Shown here in pieces: positions 52,920 to 61,737 of a stretch of 64,000 bases of DNA (the stretch's first letter is position 1; each line of letters begins with the position of its first letter). Below the pieces are notes generated by a model. That model was not told the DNA's origin and ran no database searches. It saw only the letters and a list, made by a program, of their open reading frames with translations. Both the position numbers and the translations under genes were made by a program. Source of the DNA: CALGKJ01 sp049322695 (lineage in GTDB: Bacteria > Bacillota > Clostridia > Lutisporales > Lutisporaceae); assembly GCA_049322695.1 (NCBI GenBank), contig JBMORW010000029.1, positions 21,924 through 85,923 of the forward strand, read 5' to 3'.

Positions 52920-52936
52920 TTTATTTGTATAACGGC
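52909..52936. promoter_or_regulatory. ModE-like operator over the modA -10 box
   Basis: Perfect dyad GCCGTTATAC - 8 nt - GTATAACGGC. It resembles the CGTTATAT/ATATAACG ModE sites of enterobacteria and covers the -10 box. A further half-site CCGTTATATA begins at 52949. No T-run follows, so it is not a terminator. Confidence 0.7.
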
Positions 52937-52992
52937 TATATTAAAATACCGTTATATAGAGAAAAATATAACCCCGGAGGTGTTGTTAGTAG

Positions 52993-53760
52993 ATGAAAAA
53001 AGCATTGCTTGTCGCATTTATTACTATTATGCTGTTAACAGCCTGTTCACAACAGGGGGCTGCTGAAAAGCCAGCCGGGGAAATAACTGTAAGCGCTGCA
53101 GCAAGTCTTAAGGAACCCCTTGATGAAATAGTGAAAATGTATATGGAAGAAGCAAATGTAAAAGCAGTTGTAAACTACGGAAGCTCGGGAACATTACAGA
53201 AGCAAATAGAAGAAGGTGCCCCGGTGGACCTTTTTATATCAGCAGGCAGAAGACAGGTTGATGCTCTTATGGATAAAGGAATTGCAGATAAGGAAAGCTA
53301 TAAGGAACTGCTGGCAAACTCTCTTGTGCTTGTAGTATCATACAGCTATGACAAGGATATAAAAGATATTATGGACCTAAAGGACAGGGATATCAAGCTG
53401 GCAATAGGCGAGACAGGTACTGTCCCTGCCGGGCAGTATGCCAAGGATTTTCTTGATAACACAGCTTTATGGAATGTGTTTGACAAGAAGCTGGTATTTG
53501 CAAAGGATGTAAAGGCTGTACTAAGCTATGTTGAAGCCGGAGATGCACATGCAGGATTAGTATACTGCAGCGATGCTGTGAAGCTTAAGAACAGCTATGT
53601 AGCTTATGAAATACCTGCAGACAAGCATAACCCTATAATATATCCCATGGTCATTATTAAGGCAAGCAAGAATGCAGCCTCTGCCGAAGCATTCACAAAA
53701 TATTTGGGTGAGCAGAAATGCAGGGAAATATTCGAAAAATACAAATTCAAAGTAAAGTAA
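52993..53760 (+). CDS. modA: Molybdate/tungstate-binding lipoprotein ModA
   Basis: 255 residues with a lipoprotein signal (MLLTACSQQG, Cys near 19). Typical ModA segments are VSAAASLKEPLDEI, NYGSSGTLQKQIEEGAPVD and FISAGRRQVDAL, with AIGETGTVPAGQYAK near residue 140. It binds oxyanion outside the cell for ModB. ATG after GGAGG with a longer spacer (GGAGGTGTTGTTAGTAG). It has its own promoter and a ModE-like operator. Confidence 0.92.
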   Translation: MKKALLVAFITIMLLTACSQQGAAEKPAGEITVSAAASLKEPLDEIVKMYMEEANVKAVVNYGSSGTLQKQIEEGAPVDLFISAGRRQVDALMDKGIADKESYKELLANSLVLVVSYSYDKDIKDIMDLKDRDIKLAIGETGTVPAGQYAKDFLDNTALWNVFDKKLVFAKDVKAVLSYVEAGDAHAGLVYCSDAVKLKNSYVAYEIPADKHNPIIYPMVIIKASKNAASAEAFTKYLGEQKCREIFEKYKFKVK

Positions 53761-53769
53761 GGAGTTAGA

Positions 53770-54429
53770 ATGATAGTTAGTGCTCTGCTGATATCACTGA
53801 AAATCAGCATAACATCAATATTACTCAGCAGTATGGCCGGGATAGCTCTTGCAAGAATATTGTACAAAAGAAACAATGTTCTCAGGAGTATCATAGAAAA
53901 CATACTACTTATACCTATTTTCCTTCCCCCGTCAATAGTGGGCTATATTCTTCTGGTTGTAATAGGCAGGAATGGAGTGCTGGGCAGTGTCATTTACGGC
54001 ATTTTCGAATCAGGAATTATATTTACATGGTGGGCTGGTGTCCTGGCCACATTCATTATGTCACTACCTATTGTGTATCAGAACAGCAAAGCCGCGTTTT
54101 TCAGTATAAATCACGATTGTGAAGAGGCAGCTAAGGTAGATGGGGCAGGCAGGCTCCAAATATTCATGAAAGTTACGATACCCATGGCATCAAAGGGTCT
54201 GCTTGCGGGTATCATATTAGGCTTTGCCAGAGCTTTTGGCGAGTTTGGTGCTACCATAATGGTGGCCGGCAACATACCAGGCAGGACTCAGACTCTGCCT
54301 ATAGCCATGTATTATGCCGTTGAGGGCGGAAACAAAATACTTGCAAATCAGATTCTGGCAGTGGTACTTATAATAAGCTTTTCCTTAATAGCTCTCTTTA
54401 ATTATTTCTCCAGAAATACAGAGGAGTAA
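53770..54429 (+). CDS. modB: Molybdate ABC permease ModB
   Basis: 219 residues, five or six membrane helices, and the permease loop EEAAKVDGAGRLQIFMKVTI plus ARAFGEFGATIMVAGNIPGRT, which is diagnostic of ModB. It starts 9 bp after modA with AAGGAG. No modC ATPase follows: the next gene is an unrelated peptidase with its own promoter, so the ATPase must be encoded elsewhere. Confidence 0.93.
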   Translation: MIVSALLISLKISITSILLSSMAGIALARILYKRNNVLRSIIENILLIPIFLPPSIVGYILLVVIGRNGVLGSVIYGIFESGIIFTWWAGVLATFIMSLPIVYQNSKAAFFSINHDCEEAAKVDGAGRLQIFMKVTIPMASKGLLAGIILGFARAFGEFGATIMVAGNIPGRTQTLPIAMYYAVEGGNKILANQILAVVLIISFSLIALFNYFSRNTEE

Positions 54430-54450
54430 ACAATTATATCTATTTTTTAT

Positions 54451-54479
54451 TTGACATAATTTTCTTACTAATATAGAAT
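54451..54479 (+). promoter_or_regulatory. Promoter of the M29 peptidase gene
   Basis: TTGACA (54451-54456), 17 nt, TAGAAT (54474-54479), 32 bp before the start codon. Confidence 0.8.
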
Positions 54480-54511
54480 TCTCTCTATACAGTAATAAGG
54501 GGGGATACTAT

Positions 54512-56569
54512 ATGAACAGAGAGTACTATAATCAAGAAAACAGCAGGGTAATGGACAGCTACAACAGCAACATCCTGCACATTAAAGAGATTTTCGAAAA
54601 AACTGCAGATATTGGGAAGAGTGTTTCCTCAAACTCACTTCTTTCATTTATCAACCATTCTGCAGGTTTTTTGCTTCTTATGGCTGATCTGGAAGCTAAA
54701 TGCTCATTTGACTATTTTAGCAGCACTGATATACAGGTCCTGATTGAGCAAAACCATAGGCTTTATGATGAGCTTATGGGAGACAACTATGGAAAAAGCT
54801 ATGCCAATCCGCAGTATGCAGCAGGCGTTTTTGGACTTGAGCTTGGTCAGCTTTTGTCAGCCTTTTATACCGAGATTAGAAAGGGTATATCTTATGCTTA
54901 CAAGCATAGAGTTTTTAATCTGAATATGCTTATGAACACTCTTATTGATATGTACGATTACGTTTCAAGCAATGGAATGGAATATGATAAACTTAAGACC
55001 ATGATCACTAAACAAAATACGGATAAAGCTATAGTGTTCAGCAATCAGAAATACTATCTCAAAGAATTTGCTGATTTGGAATACAGATTTTACTTAGATA
55101 CAGTAATGATTTCTGATTTGACTGACTTAAGATATTTATATAGATATGACAAATACATTTCAGAATATGAAATCAAGACAGCACAATTCCTCAACAGCTA
55201 TCCTGCAGAAGAGCTGAAAAAAATGACAAAGACTATTATAGATGCATACCTGAGAGGCTTCGTAATAGATAACAAGGATAGAGGTAATAGAAATATAATA
55301 AGAATAGCATATTTTGTTGGACAGGAATTGGTTGTGAAGCAATTGATTCAGGATCTTAAGGTCAGAGGGTTTGATAGTGTACTGTTTACACCCTATTGCA
55401 GCAGTCCAAGCAAGCAATTTGACTATGATCACAGATACGACATGTCATTATATTTTGATGAAAGCTTTGCAAAGCTGACAGAGGAAGCTCGTGAAGAGGG
55501 CTTCGAATGCTGTAAGGCCGTCTTTGATCTAAGTGCAGGACCAATTATGATTGACAGCTTCGGTGAAAAACCCTTTGACCCTCTGAGCAAGAAGGAATGC
55601 TTAAAACTTTCTGCCGAACAGGAAGAGCAATACAAAAACCATAGAAGCAATCTTAGTCAGATGTTTGATAAGTATGAGCCATACGAAAAAACATCCTTTA
55701 CTATTATCGCACTGCCTAATGCAGAAATTGGCGAGCAATTCGAAGCAATTTTTGAGGATACTGTCAAAATAAATTCTATGGAAAACGATGTCTATGAAAA
55801 AATACAGCAAACAATAATTGATGCTGTTGATATGGGTAAATATGTTCACATAAAGGGTGCAAACGGTAATAGAACTGACATTAAAATAATGCTTCAAGAA
55901 TTAGCAGATCCTGTCAAGGAAACAAACTTTATGAACTGTGTTGCAGACGTAAACATACCACTAGGGGAAATATACACTACTCCAAAACTTAAGGGCACAA
56001 ATGGTATTCTCCATTTGAAGGATGTCTTTCTGGAGCTTAACTACAAGAATCTTGAGCTGAGATTTGAAGATGGATGCATTGTTGATTACAGCTGTTCCAA
56101 TTTCAACAGTGCTGAAGAAAACAAAAACTATGTAAAGGAAAATCTTTTACAGCTGCGTGAAAAGCTGCCCGTAGGTGAGTTCGCAATAGGTACAAATACC
56201 GAAGCCTATGTAATGGCTAAAAAGTATGACATTATAGACGTACTTCCAATACTCATAATAGAAAAGATGGGACCGCACTTTGCAATCGGTGATACCTGCT
56301 TCACCTGGGCAGAGGAACTGCCGGTGTATAATCAGTTAAACGGCAAAAGAATAACTGCGGTAGATAATGAAGTATCCATTCAACGCAAGGAAGATGTAAG
56401 CAAGGCCTATACAAATGTCCACACAGACATAACAATTCCATATGAAGAAATAGAATTCATATCAGTAATAACAAAAGACAATGAGACTATTGATATAATC
56501 CGCAATGGAAGATTTGTTCTGAAGGGAACTGAAAAATTAAACCAACCTTTTGACAGAGACAATAAATAA
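54512..56569 (+). CDS. M29-family aminopeptidase with long N-terminal extension
   Basis: 685 residues. The C-terminal 400 residues match thermophilic metallo-aminopeptidases (M29). Metal and catalytic residues appear in GEIYTTPK, EFAIGTNTEAYVMAKKY and IEKMGPHFAIGDTCF. M29 enzymes are usually about 400 residues, so the first 270 residues are an added helical domain of unknown role. ATG after GGGGGGATACTAT. Monocistronic, cytoplasmic; probably releases N-terminal residues from peptides. Confidence 0.85.
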   Translation: MNREYYNQENSRVMDSYNSNILHIKEIFEKTADIGKSVSSNSLLSFINHSAGFLLLMADLEAKCSFDYFSSTDIQVLIEQNHRLYDELMGDNYGKSYANPQYAAGVFGLELGQLLSAFYTEIRKGISYAYKHRVFNLNMLMNTLIDMYDYVSSNGMEYDKLKTMITKQNTDKAIVFSNQKYYLKEFADLEYRFYLDTVMISDLTDLRYLYRYDKYISEYEIKTAQFLNSYPAEELKKMTKTIIDAYLRGFVIDNKDRGNRNIIRIAYFVGQELVVKQLIQDLKVRGFDSVLFTPYCSSPSKQFDYDHRYDMSLYFDESFAKLTEEAREEGFECCKAVFDLSAGPIMIDSFGEKPFDPLSKKECLKLSAEQEEQYKNHRSNLSQMFDKYEPYEKTSFTIIALPNAEIGEQFEAIFEDTVKINSMENDVYEKIQQTIIDAVDMGKYVHIKGANGNRTDIKIMLQELADPVKETNFMNCVADVNIPLGEIYTTPKLKGTNGILHLKDVFLELNYKNLELRFEDGCIVDYSCSNFNSAEENKNYVKENLLQLREKLPVGEFAIGTNTEAYVMAKKYDIIDVLPILIIEKMGPHFAIGDTCFTWAEELPVYNQLNGKRITAVDNEVSIQRKEDVSKAYTNVHTDITIPYEEIEFISVITKDNETIDIIRNGRFVLKGTEKLNQPFDRDNK

Positions 56570-56613
56570 AAAATCAAAAGCAATGGGGTACCCGTCCCAT
56601 TGCTTTTGATTTT
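56570..56613. terminator. Bidirectional terminator
   Basis: An 18-bp perfect stem (AAAATCAAAAGCAATGGG and its complement) between the convergent peptidase and hom genes, with A/T-rich ends on both strands. Confidence 0.9.
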
Positions 56614-57898
56614 AAAACTGCTCTATTCTCAATACGCTGTCTATACTGTTTACGTTCCCGATTTCCAGTATTTCCTTCAAGGATTTCCTCATGTCTTTTT
56701 CAGAGCTGGTATGTGTTATAAATACCAAAGGTACATTATCCTTATGCTTAATATCCTGTGTGACAGATATGATGCTTACATTGTTATGTCCGAACACTGT
56801 AGATATGCTTCCCAGTACACCGGCAACGTCCCTTACGTTGAAACGGATATAGTATTCAGTCTCTATTTCTTCAGGGTGCTTTATTTCCTTAACCGGTGTT
56901 TCTTTATCTTGCATAATAAATTGATAGCCGCCTGTATTGCATCTGATTATAGATATAATGTCTCCTATTACCGCACTTCCAGTAGGTAAATCTCCCGCAC
57001 CTCTGCCGTAAAGCATAAGATCACCCACTGCATTGCCCTTTATGAAAATTGCATTGAAGGTGTCATTAACATTGGCTATAGGATGACTTGCAGGCACAAG
57101 TGCCGGATGTACCCTAAGCTCCAGCCTGTTGTCCCGCTCCGCAGCAATAGCCAAAAGCTTCACTACATACCCAAAGCTTCTTGCATAATGTATATCGGCA
57201 GCAGAAATGTTTTCTATTCCTTCCCTGTATATTCTGCTGCAGTCAATTTTTGTACCGAAGGCCAGAGATGCCAATATTGCAAGCTTGTACACCGCATCAA
57301 AACCCTGTACGTCTGATGTCGGATCCGCTTCTGCATAGCCTTTTTGCTGTGCTTCCTTCAACGCAGCTTCAAAGTCCATGCCCTCCAAGGTCATTTTACT
57401 TAGTATATAATTGGTTGTGCCGTTTACTATACCTGCTATTTTTTCTATTTTATTTGCAGTCAGGCTTTCATTGATTTCTCTTATTATTGGTATCCCGCCT
57501 GCCACACAGGCTTCATAATAAAACTTTACCTCCTCCTTTGCAGCAGCGGTAAAAAGCTCATCACCCCATTTTGCCAGTACCAGCTTGTTTGCAGTAACTA
57601 CATGCTTCTTGCGCTTCATTGATTCCAGCATATAGTCCCTGGCTATGTCGGTGTCTCCTGTCAGCTCAACTACTATTTCAATTTCTTCATCCTGCAGTAT
57701 TTCATGTATATTATCTGTCAATAAGCCTTCCGGCAATGTTATACCTCTGTCCTTATCCATATCCTTTACGAGGATTCTGGATATTTCAACCTCCCTGCCT
57801 GCTCTCTTGCTTATTTCTTTTTTATTTTCCTGAAGTATTTTCCATACTCCTTTTCCCACATTTCCAAAGCCTAATACAGCTATTTTTATTTTCCCCAT
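56612..57898 (-). CDS. hom: Homoserine dehydrogenase
   Basis: 428 residues: NAD(P)-binding GFGNVGKGV at the N-terminus, catalytic domain with GIVNGTTNYILSKM and GYAEADPTSDVQGFDA, and a C-terminal ACT domain (about 350-428) for threonine feedback. Converts aspartate semialdehyde to homoserine. Last gene of the T-box-controlled thrC-thrB-hom operon; 21-bp gap from thrB. Confidence 0.97.
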   Translation of the reverse strand: MGKIKIAVLGFGNVGKGVWKILQENKKEISKRAGREVEISRILVKDMDKDRGITLPEGLLTDNIHEILQDEEIEIVVELTGDTDIARDYMLESMKRKKHVVTANKLVLAKWGDELFTAAAKEEVKFYYEACVAGGIPIIREINESLTANKIEKIAGIVNGTTNYILSKMTLEGMDFEAALKEAQQKGYAEADPTSDVQGFDAVYKLAILASLAFGTKIDCSRIYREGIENISAADIHYARSFGYVVKLLAIAAERDNRLELRVHPALVPASHPIANVNDTFNAIFIKGNAVGDLMLYGRGAGDLPTGSAVIGDIISIIRCNTGGYQFIMQDKETPVKEIKHPEEIETEYYIRFNVRDVAGVLGSISTVFGHNNVSIISVTQDIKHKDNVPLVFITHTSSEKDMRKSLKEILEIGNVNSIDSVLRIEQF

Positions 57899-57919
57899 TT
57901 AATCCACTTCCCTTCATAT

Positions 57920-58807
57920 TCATCCTACTGCAGCACCAAAACGATCTACTTCAAGCTGTCTAAGCGTCCATGCTCCCTCCAGTCTCAAAAGCTCGATCCT
58001 GACAGCTTCGGCAAATTCCTTGTTTTTAGAGTCGATAATAGCCATAATGGTAGGTCCCGCTCCGCTTAGAAATACTCCCAGGGCACCTGAGCTTCTGCAT
58101 ATATCTGTAATATAGCTGTAGTCTTTAATAAGCTTTCCCCTGTATAGCTGATGAAGTCTGTCATCGCAGCCTGCTTTAATGCTTTCTGCATTGCCTTTGT
58201 TCAAACCGGACATGAGTATTGCTGTTCTGCCTATATTAAATACTGCATCCTTCATAGAAACCTCACTTGGCAGCACTGCCCTGGACTCTTTAGTCGATAA
58301 AGTAAAACTAGGTATCAAAGCATAAAAACCAAGCTGATCTGACAGCTCCTGTTTCTCGACCACTACATTTTTCCCATCCATAACAGCTGCAGTCATACCC
58401 CCATATAGAGCAGGTGCAGCATTATCCGGATGTCCCTCTATTTTTGCAGCTATTTCCAATATTTCTTGCTTGTTTAGTCCTGCAGAAGCTATTTCATTTG
58501 CACCTATCACACCACCCAGAATACATGCCGCACTGCTGCCCAATCCCCTGGATATGGGGATGCTGCAGTCCATTTCCAGTCTTATCCCTCTATGTCTATA
58601 GCCGATTATATCAAAGCAGCTTTTCATCGAAGTATACACAAGATTATTTTCATTTCTATACTCCTCACTGCAGCCGTATATTTCCAGTCCGCTGCCTGCC
58701 TCTTCTACCAAGAACGTATTATATAGCCTAAAGGCAATACCGAGACAGTCAAAACCTGGGCCAATATTTGCGCTTGTTGCCGGAACCCTTATTTTCACCA
58801 TAGCCAT
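57920..58807 (-). CDS. thrB: Homoserine kinase
   Basis: About 295 residues, GHMP kinase. ATP loop PISRGLGSSAACILGG (near residue 85), substrate motif PATSANIGPGFDCLG at the N-terminus and LSGAGPTIMAI at the C-terminus. I take ATG 58807 (MAMVKIRV), as AAGGTG in the end of thrC lies 6 nt upstream; a GTG at 58810 is also possible. It starts 3 bp after thrC. Confidence 0.96.
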   Translation of the reverse strand: MAMVKIRVPATSANIGPGFDCLGIAFRLYNTFLVEEAGSGLEIYGCSEEYRNENNLVYTSMKSCFDIIGYRHRGIRLEMDCSIPISRGLGSSAACILGGVIGANEIASAGLNKQEILEIAAKIEGHPDNAAPALYGGMTAAVMDGKNVVVEKQELSDQLGFYALIPSFTLSTKESRAVLPSEVSMKDAVFNIGRTAILMSGLNKGNAESIKAGCDDRLHQLYRGKLIKDYSYITDICRSSGALGVFLSGAGPTIMAIIDSKNKEFAEAVRIELLRLEGAWTLRQLEVDRFGAAVG

Positions 58808-58810
58808 CAC

Positions 58811-60298
58811 CTACACCTTCAAAAACTCATTTACAACGTCCATCATTTCCTCTTTGCCACAAATCCTGTCATGCACTATATTCTTACTCTCCAACCCCTT
58901 TATTGTAGGAGGAACTTCCAGCCCCGTACTGTCTGAAAGCTGCTTTAAAAGCTCAAAATCGTCCAATCCGGCGGAATTTATATCAAGACTTCCGCATACG
59001 CTTCTGGTAAACTTAAACGGGCTTGCAGTTGACGCTATAACAGTCACGGTACTGTCGCCTGTAGCTTCTGCATATTGTTTATATACCGAGTACGCTACCG
59101 CAGTATGTGTATCTATTATATACTTGTATTTTCCATAGACTTCCCTGATTCTGCTGAGGGTATCTTCATCGTCAGCATAGCCACCCCAAAATTCCTTAAG
59201 CCCCTTTTTCATGGTTTTACTGATCTCATACTTCCCTTGTGCTTCCAGTCTGTTCATAAGGGCTTCCACCGCACTGCCGTCCTCCCCGCTTATGTAGTAT
59301 AGAAGTCTTTCGAGGTTGCTGGATATTAATATGTCCATTGAAGGTGAAACAGTTGTCTTGAAGCTTCTGTGCATATCATATACACCTGTTCTGATAAAAT
59401 CATAGAGTATGTTATTTTCATTGGATGCACATATGAGCTTGTTTACGGGAAGTCCCATCTCCTTTGCATAAAAGGCAGCCAATATATTGCCAAAATTACC
59501 TGTGGGAACAGCAATATTAATTTTCTCGCCGTCTATTATTACAGAATTTCTAACCAGCCTTGCATATGCGAAGAAATAGTACACAAGCTGAGGTATAAGC
59601 CTTCCGATATTTATGGAATTGGCAGATGACAGCAGATACCCTTTTTTCTCAAGCCTGTCCCTGTATGCACTGTCATTAAATATTGCTTTTACTCCGTTCT
59701 GAGCATCGTCAAAATTTCCCCTGATACCCACTACCAGTGTATTTTCGCCTTCTTGGGTAATCATCTGCCTTTTCTGTATTTCGCTAACACCCTCTTGAGG
59801 GTAGAATACTACTATTTTCGTACCCGCAACTCCTGCAAAGCCTTCAAGCGCAGCCTTACCCGTATCTCCTGATGTCGCTGTCAGTATTACCAGTTCCTTT
59901 GTTATTGCATTTTTCTTCATGGCTCCCTTTAGTAAGTAAGGAAGCAAAGACAGAGCCATGTCCTTAAATGCCAGTGTAGGTCCGTGATAAAGCTCAAGAA
60001 AAAATGCATTGTCGGCTTTTGTTAAAGCGACAGTCTCAGCTGTGGTGAATTTCTCATCATATGCCTTGCCTATATACTCCTTCAACTCATCCTCAGAGAA
60101 ATCAGTCAGAAACTTACCCAGTATATAAGCAGCTGCTTGCTTGTAGCTCATATCCGACAGCTCCGAGAAACTGATATCTATTTTAGGGATGCAGGCCGGT
60201 ATGTATAACCCTCCATCCTCTGCTATGCCTCTAATTATAGCTTCGCTTGACGTTATAAAGCTGCTTCTTCCTCTTGTGCTTCTGTACATCATTTCCAT
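58811..60298 (-). CDS. thrC: Threonine synthase
   Basis: 495 residues, the long class of threonine synthase. PLP-binding Lys in GPTLAFKDMAL (about residue 110), phosphate loop PTGNFGN and TSGDTGKAALEG. Converts phosphohomoserine to threonine. ATG 60298 with AGGAGGG 7 nt upstream, directly behind the T-box terminator. First structural gene of the operon. Confidence 0.97.
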   Translation of the reverse strand: MEMMYRSTRGRSSFITSSEAIIRGIAEDGGLYIPACIPKIDISFSELSDMSYKQAAAYILGKFLTDFSEDELKEYIGKAYDEKFTTAETVALTKADNAFFLELYHGPTLAFKDMALSLLPYLLKGAMKKNAITKELVILTATSGDTGKAALEGFAGVAGTKIVVFYPQEGVSEIQKRQMITQEGENTLVVGIRGNFDDAQNGVKAIFNDSAYRDRLEKKGYLLSSANSINIGRLIPQLVYYFFAYARLVRNSVIIDGEKINIAVPTGNFGNILAAFYAKEMGLPVNKLICASNENNILYDFIRTGVYDMHRSFKTTVSPSMDILISSNLERLLYYISGEDGSAVEALMNRLEAQGKYEISKTMKKGLKEFWGGYADDEDTLSRIREVYGKYKYIIDTHTAVAYSVYKQYAEATGDSTVTVIASTASPFKFTRSVCGSLDINSAGLDDFELLKQLSDSTGLEVPPTIKGLESKNIVHDRICGKEEMMDVVNEFLKV

Positions 60299-60313
60299 TA
60301 ATTATCCCTCCTG

Positions 60314-60560
60314 AAAAAAAATATGGCCCCGTCTACTATGAGACGGGGCTCCGCGGTTCCACTCAAATTATATTTTTGCTGCAGCAAAATATCACTTAAT
60401 GATTATAACGTAATCAACGTTCAGACTTACTGACAGTTCAGCCCAAAAGCTCAGAAGCGGTATTCAATGCTTCGCATCCGGAATTGCTTTCAGCCGGTGA
60501 CAATCCCTCTCTAGTGACCGTTTTGCATTTACTTCTCTTCATCATAGCTTTAATCTTTTT
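60314..60560 (-). promoter_or_regulatory. Threonine T-box riboswitch with terminator
   Basis: On the minus strand the conserved T-box GAGTGGAACCGCGG is at about 60351-60364. The terminator has stem GCCCCGTCT / AGACGGGGC (60326-60349) and T7. Upstream in stem I the specifier region reads GAATACCGC, giving ACC, a threonine codon, in agreement with the operon. Uncharged tRNA-Thr would stabilise the antiterminator and allow thrC-thrB-hom transcription. Confidence 0.95.
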
Positions 60561-60564
60561 TATT

Positions 60565-60593
60565 ATTCTATTTTATAACCATTTTTATGTCAA
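60565..60593 (-). promoter_or_regulatory. Promoter of the thr operon
   Basis: Minus strand TTGACA (60588-60593), 17 nt, TAGAAT (60565-60570). Confidence 0.85.
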
Positions 60594-60855
60594 GTGTTTT
60601 TATTTAAATATTCAGAATTTCTAAGGTCTCTTGTTGAAGCAAACTTTTTTCCTCATAAGCTATTTTCAAGCATAAGTATTGAATAATGCGAATAATCCAC
60701 CATAAAGAAGAGGTACGATTCTAAACCTCTGAAAAAGCGACATACCTCGATATATTCATTTCATTTCCTTTACTTTTTATGTTGCATCATACCTTAATTC
60801 AAATACTTGTGTATAACTTTTTATTAATTTTTTATACTCAATTTACATCTCATAT

Positions 60856-60904
60856 ACATAAGAACCTATACTATGACTATGAATCATAGTATAGGTTCTT
60901 ATGT
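60856..60904. repeat. Perfect 21-bp inverted repeat
   Basis: Arms 60856-60876 and 60884-60904 are perfect complements around a 7-nt loop, just past the stop codon of the SurA-like gene. No T run follows the stem on either strand, so it is a weak terminator at best. The rest of 60594-60855 is AT-rich with no recognised feature. Confidence 0.7.
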
Positions 60905-60905
60905 A

Positions 60906-61430
60906 TTACATCTTTATCTTCTCTCTATAACTTTCATTCTTTATTTCTATCTTAATATCTTTTTCAAGATTCTTGATATATTTATCCATATATTTTGCAT
61001 ACTCCTCCGGCATTACAGAAGTATTATCCGATTTTATCTCTACCAGTTTACCATCTGCAATAGCATCTTTTATAGGTTTACCCTTCAACCGGTTAATTGA
61101 TATAAATAATACTAATTCATTAGCATGATACTCATTCCAATACTCATCTGAAGTCAAACCTAAAGAGTTAATATAGTTTTCCATTGCACTTGCAGCTTTT
61201 TCGTCTCGTAACAGGTTACTTCTTTCATCAAATGATGATTTTTGTGCTTCTTCAAAGGTTACTGTTAAACCTTCTGACTTAGCCATTTCAAACAGCACCT
61301 TCATACGAGCAATTCTTAATAAAGCTTTGGCATTATCACTTTCATCCATAACATACCCTTCTAGTTTATATGCTTGCTTTTTGAGTTCAAACTCTTCAAT
61401 TGTTATCGGCATACCATTACCTTCAGCCAA
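60906..61430 (-). pseudogene. SurA N-terminal-like fragment, possibly frameshifted
   Basis: About 174 residues from a TTG at 61430. Start GNGMPITIEEFELKKQAY matches the chaperone-type SurA N-terminal domain found in clostridial PrsA/SurA-like proteins; TVTFEEAQ and LGLTSDEYW follow. No prolyl isomerase domain or signal peptide is present. In frame, codons run upstream only to a TAA at about 61452. The neighbouring 61486-61701 ORF supplies a membrane helix in another frame, so both may be pieces of one broken membrane-anchored gene. An intact short gene starting at the ATG after GAAGG (61412) remains possible. Confidence 0.5.
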
Positions 61431-61485
61431 GATATTTTTTGAATCTTCCTTTTAAGCTTCTCTTTAGTTTCCTTTACTGTTTTTC

Positions 61486-61701
61486 CTATATATAAATAAT
61501 TCTTTGTATATATGGATCTTCAGACGCATAATACCCGATACCTACTGATGTAACTATAATGATTGCTACTAATAGAAATATAACTCTTTTCTTGCTTCTA
61601 GATTGCAAAGCAAACACTTCCAAAATATATTTTAAAATGTCTTTGTTATGCTGTTTGTCCAATCGTTTAACGGCATATTTGTTAATAACCACTTTTGGCA
61701 T
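61486..61701 (-). CDS. Small single-helix membrane protein or broken N-terminus
   Basis: 71 residues. A basic first half (NKYAVKRLDKQHNK) is followed by one membrane helix (RVIFLLVAIIIVTSVGIGYYA) and a short tail. GAGGA lies just before the ATG. The DNA after its stop (61440-61485) would read as a Lys/Glu-rich helix in a different frame before the SurA-like segment, which suggests a frame-disrupted longer gene. If intact it is an uncharacterised membrane peptide. Confidence 0.45.
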   Translation of the reverse strand: MPKVVINKYAVKRLDKQHNKDILKYILEVFALQSRSKKRVIFLLVAIIIVTSVGIGYYASEDPYIQRIIYI

Positions 61702-61737
61702 TTTCCTCTTTTAGTGCAGATTAGCTTCATTAACAGT

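Noticed and set aside
52909..52936. Terminator of the ModE-like gene
   Set aside because: The dyad overlaps a promoter -10 box and has no T run, so an operator is the better reading.
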